From assembly GCA_024663395.1 (NCBI GenBank), contig JANFAH010000114.1:1-64000 (forward strand): DNA of 64,000 nt, given 5' to 3'. Shown in pieces: positions 61,116-64,000 of this stretch. Position 1 is the stretch's first letter. Each line of letters begins with the position of its first letter. The notes beneath the pieces are model-generated. The model did not search any database, had not been told where the DNA came from, and worked only from the letters and a program-made list of their open reading frames with translations. The DNA comes from Pisolithus tinctorius. Taxonomy: Eukaryota > Basidiomycota > Agaricomycetes > Boletales > Pisolithaceae. The position numbers and the translations under genes were made by a program.

Positions 61116-62854
61116 TCAGAGTGAGGCATTGTATAGAGTTTTCTGAATGAGCACTGGTGCTGGTGGGATTTGAGCATGTGCTAGCAGGGCATTGGTGGGG
61201 GTGGTTTTCATGGCACCTGTGGCTGCTATGGCTGCTATTCTTTGTATCATTAGTAAGTGCCTTGCTATGCCTTTCGAACCTCTAGTTTTGGTCATGTGGT
61301 TGCTGGAGTAGGTGGGTTGGAGCCACACTGGGGCCATGTACACTATCTTGGGAATGACTACTGTCTGGTATAATTGTCACATTAACTTTGCAGGTATGCC
61401 CCATGACATCGCAGATATCCTTCTTAAGAGGAGCACTTGCTTGGTTCCTTTTGCTAGTGCTTGCACTGCATGTGTTTTCCATCTTAATTCTTGGTCGAGA
61501 ATGACACCTAGGAATTTGTGAGTAGGTACTGCAATGATTTCATTGCCTCTTAGTGTCAACAGAGGTTTTGGTTTGGATCTGTTGAGCATGAAGTCCATCA
61601 GCACAAATTTGCTTGTTTCAAACTTTGAGTTGTGTTTGCAAGACCAGTCATATCCTCTGTCTTCCCTTTCCATCATGTTCAGTAGAGTGGTATGGGTTTC
61701 ATCAAATGTTTTGCCTATGGCAATGAGTGCCATGTCATCTATGAACACAAGCATTAGTTCCTTTTTACCTTTGGCTACATCTACTAAGTCTGAGCTGTAA
61801 ATAACATATAATATCATTGACAGGGGATCTCCTTGACTGATACCATTCTTGATGGTGAACCATTCAGATTCATAGTCATCAAAATGAAGTTTTGTTTTCC
61901 TGTTTGTTAGTAGTCATTCAGTGAAGCATACTATTTCAATGGGAGACATCTTTTTCTCATGTTGTGAAGCAATTGGTCCGTGACTGCATTTGGGAACACT
62001 CCTTTGATGTCTAGGAATAGTGCAGATACTACTTTTTTTTGGTGCCATGCATGTCATACCATGGTTTCAAGTAGTAGTAGTGAGTCTTCAGTTGATCTGC
62101 CTGGTCTGCCACCAAAGTGTGTAGCTGGGAGGAGTTGATGTTCTTCTAGTATGTATGAGGTGCATGCCACTACAATTGCTGAAAGTAACTTTGCCATGGT
62201 GTTGAGCAGCATGATTGGTCTGTAAGCTTTTGGGGTTGTGTAGTCTGGTTTGCCCAGCTTTCAAAGGATAACCATGGTGGACTCTCTCCAGGGTTCATAG
62301 TAGGTGCGAAAGACAAACACTGCATTAAATAGGTGCAATAAGTATGCTGAAAGTGTTGGAGATTTTTGGAATGCAATATTGGCTATACTGTCCAGCCCTG
62401 GCACCTTGTAAGGGCTTAGGCTTTTGATGGTGCATGCTAATTGGTCCTTCATGATTGGGGTCCAATGTTCTGCCAGGTCTGGGTACTTGTAGTCTTGTGG
62501 TACTGATGAGTGTGCCAGTGGTGGTGGGAAGAGTGCTTTCATGAACAGTTGACATTTGTCCTCATTAGAGCTGGCCATGGTTGTGGTGCCATCTTCATTG
62601 GTCTTCTTGAGGGTAGGTATCCTGGTCTTGCTGCTGTTGCCATATGGTCTGGAGATATAACTGTTAGCTTTCCATAGATCTTCACTGCCCGCCTCCTTGA
62701 GCCAGTCCCTCCAGTGGGTTTTCTTTGCTTCCTGTATGGCTTTGTCGTACTCTTTTGCCTTTTCCTTGCATAACCTGTGGCTGTCATGATCATGGATTGC
62801 ATGGAACATGAACACAGCTTTACTTAGCATTTTAAGGTCCCTGCACAGGGCCAT
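61116..62854 (-). pseudogene. LINE reverse transcriptase domain
   Basis: RWWTKEL-type start (Arg now stop), KAKEYDKAIQEAKKTHWRDWL, YKVPGLDSIANIAF, YRPIMLLNTMAKLLS, HFGGRPGRSTEDSLL, NGISQGDPLSMILYVIYSSDL, then the active site FIDDMALIAIG. The thumb region KFLGVILDQELRWKTH continues to 61377, and KIVYMAPVW follows. One frameshift between 62261 and 61817, plus several TGA stops. Confidence 0.8.
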
Positions 62855-62872
62855 TAACTCCTTTGTCCACCA

Positions 62873-63985
62873 TCACTTCATATGTGGGTGGGGGTGGGAT
62901 CTTGGTACCTCTTTCTCCAGCACTGTATGTAGTGCTGTCTCAATTCCTTGTGTGTTCCTTTGGAACTCCTGCTCACTGGCCATCTCCATTGGGGGACTGA
63001 TTTTGGAAAGTTCAGTTTTTAGCGCCTTGTTGAACTTCTTCCAGTCTACCTTGCAGAAGTTGTAGGCAGGTGGAGATGAGGATGGCATTAGCATAGTTTC
63101 AAAGCATGTTAACACTGGGAGGTGGTTGGTGTTGGGCCCTCAGTCTTCTGGACTCATGTTGCAGCTGATAAGTCCTTCCATCACCAATTCTGTGCAGAAG
63201 ATGTTGTCCAGGCATGTCCAGTTACCTGTGGATGTCGACTGGAGCATGGGTATTCCCTTAGGTAGCACTTGTATCATACCATAGTCCACTGTTAACTCAA
63301 GCAGTCTTTGTGCTGATGCAAGGGCTGTGGCCATGAACAGGTGGTGGTTATGGTCTTCATCCCATAGTGGGTGGTGTCTGTTGAAGTCCCCTAACCACAA
63401 CATTTGGTCATCTTCCATTGGGTGGATGCTTCTGATCTTGGCAGCAAGGAACATGCTTAGTGTGTCCACAGTATGATTGTGTTTACAGTCATTGTAGATG
63501 TTGAAGAGCATGTAGGTGCCTCTTGTAGTTCTCATGCTGATTACAACAACATCCAGGGATGGAAATGGGATCTATTCCCACACGTTAGTGCTTATTCAGG
63601 AGTTAACTAACATTACTGCTCAGGGCTTGACATTTTGTGTTGCTTTTGTTGTTGGGTATGCCACTCTCCAGTGAGTGTTGGCTCATGTGTTGCCTAATTG
63701 GTCAATTGGTGGTTCCTGTAAAGATATGATGTCCCATTCATCCACTACTGGGCTATTGATTAGTGAGTGCAGTGCAATGTGAGAAGTGTTGAGGTTCCAT
63801 TGCCATATGCATAGTTTAGTTAGCATTTTGTTATGTGTATGTTGTTCAGACATAGGTTCAGGGGGGGTGGGGTTTGCATTGCCTGGCTGAGTGTTTGTGG
63901 TGGGGACAGAGGGGGGGGCAGGAGGAGGTTGAGTCAGGGGTGGAACCAGGGGGTGTGGGCTGTTGTGTTGCATGTAGTGGCGCAT
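62873..63985 (-). pseudogene. LINE endonuclease domain
   Basis: A Pro-rich N-terminal part is followed by KLCIWQWNLNTSHIALHSL and DIISLQEPPIDQL (catalytic Glu region), then TYMLFNIYNDCKHN, LWLGDFNRHHPLWDED and LDNIFCTELV, matching APE-type endonucleases. Stops after GNT, in the 63540-63680 stretch and at SPED break it. The frame continues to the RT linker. Confidence 0.75.
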
Positions 63986-64000
63986 GAGGGGGCCTCCTCT

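Larger units (their letters stand above)
59330..64000 (-). mobile_element. Tad/I-like LINE with endonuclease, RT and RNase H, 5' end outside window
   Basis: Essentially one long minus-strand ORF (about 63985 to 59950) with one frameshift between 62261 and 61817 and several CGA to TGA stops. Order: APE endonuclease, RT, RNase H, C-terminal CCHC-like motif. The region 59330-59950 is 3' UTR-like, with short frames only. The left end is uncertain. Confidence 0.8.

Noticed and set aside
1..64000. tRNA or rRNA genes
   Set aside because: I found no cloverleaf-like or rRNA-like sequence by eye; a tRNA scan was not possible.

Overview
This window is a transposon graveyard from a filamentous basidiomycete, most likely an Agaricomycete and possibly Boletales. 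The evidence is short GT-AG introns of about 43-60 nt, chromodomain Ty3 elements, a PIF/Harbinger element with an antisense Myb/SANT gene, a Plavaka-type transposase fragment, a Tad/I-like LINE, and pervasive CpG decay. The species assignment is inference. I recognise no ordinary housekeeping gene, tRNA, rRNA or CRISPR array.

Layout. (1) 1-9365: the 5' end of a decayed Ty3-like element (X, minus strand), then a coiled-coil gene with a Zn2Cys6-like cluster. That gene is split by an antisense solo LTR which was itself split by a sense solo LTR of the same 1.85 kb family. A truncated third LTR and a second copy of X follow. (2) 9371-58820: one Ty1/copia element of under 6 kb inflated to 49.45 kb by serial insertion. 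Inside it are a 3.6 kb Harbinger just upstream of gag (9654-13253), chromovirus Ty3#1 in the RT domain (16418-35790), a 575 bp solo LTR also in RT (35916-36490), and chromovirus Ty3#2 on the minus strand just before the 3' LTR (37748-58646). Ty3#1 was hit by a 426 bp LTR-like insert in its 5' LTR and by an 11.5 kb Ty3-like element, BIG copy 1, in pol (20207-31735). Ty3#2 carries a BIG solo LTR in its left LTR (38179-40037) and a near-intact BIG copy 2 in its right LTR (47063-58547), at the homologous site. Nearly every insertion has a readable target-site duplication, so the order of events can be reconstructed. (3) 58826-64000: a Plavaka-like transposase fragment and a minus-strand LINE that runs off the window.

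Most unusual biology. The BIG family carries a 159-codon ORF inside the U3 part of its 1.85 kb LTR, kept at exactly the same length in six of eight copies, including a strongly diverged one. BIG also carries a 25-bp CG-centred palindrome scattered through its LTR, gag and pol, in different reading frames. Both chromoviruses carry, between pol and the 3' LTR and on the opposite strand, a gene for a charged coiled-coil protein with a C-x2-C-x6-C pair like the fungal Zn2Cys6 cluster; the Ty3#2 version has an intron. Both chromoviruses look self-primed: the sequence 2 nt inside the 5' LTR is the reverse complement of the predicted transcript 5' end, and the pairing covaries between them. Both share an A-AAA-AAA slip site directly before the gag UAG stop.

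Decay. Almost all differences between paired LTRs, and most premature stops (CGA to TGA), are CpG transitions. The same process has destroyed catalytic residues in copia RT and integrase, Harbinger transposase and BIG copy 1 integrase. BIG copy 2 is the youngest and least damaged element.
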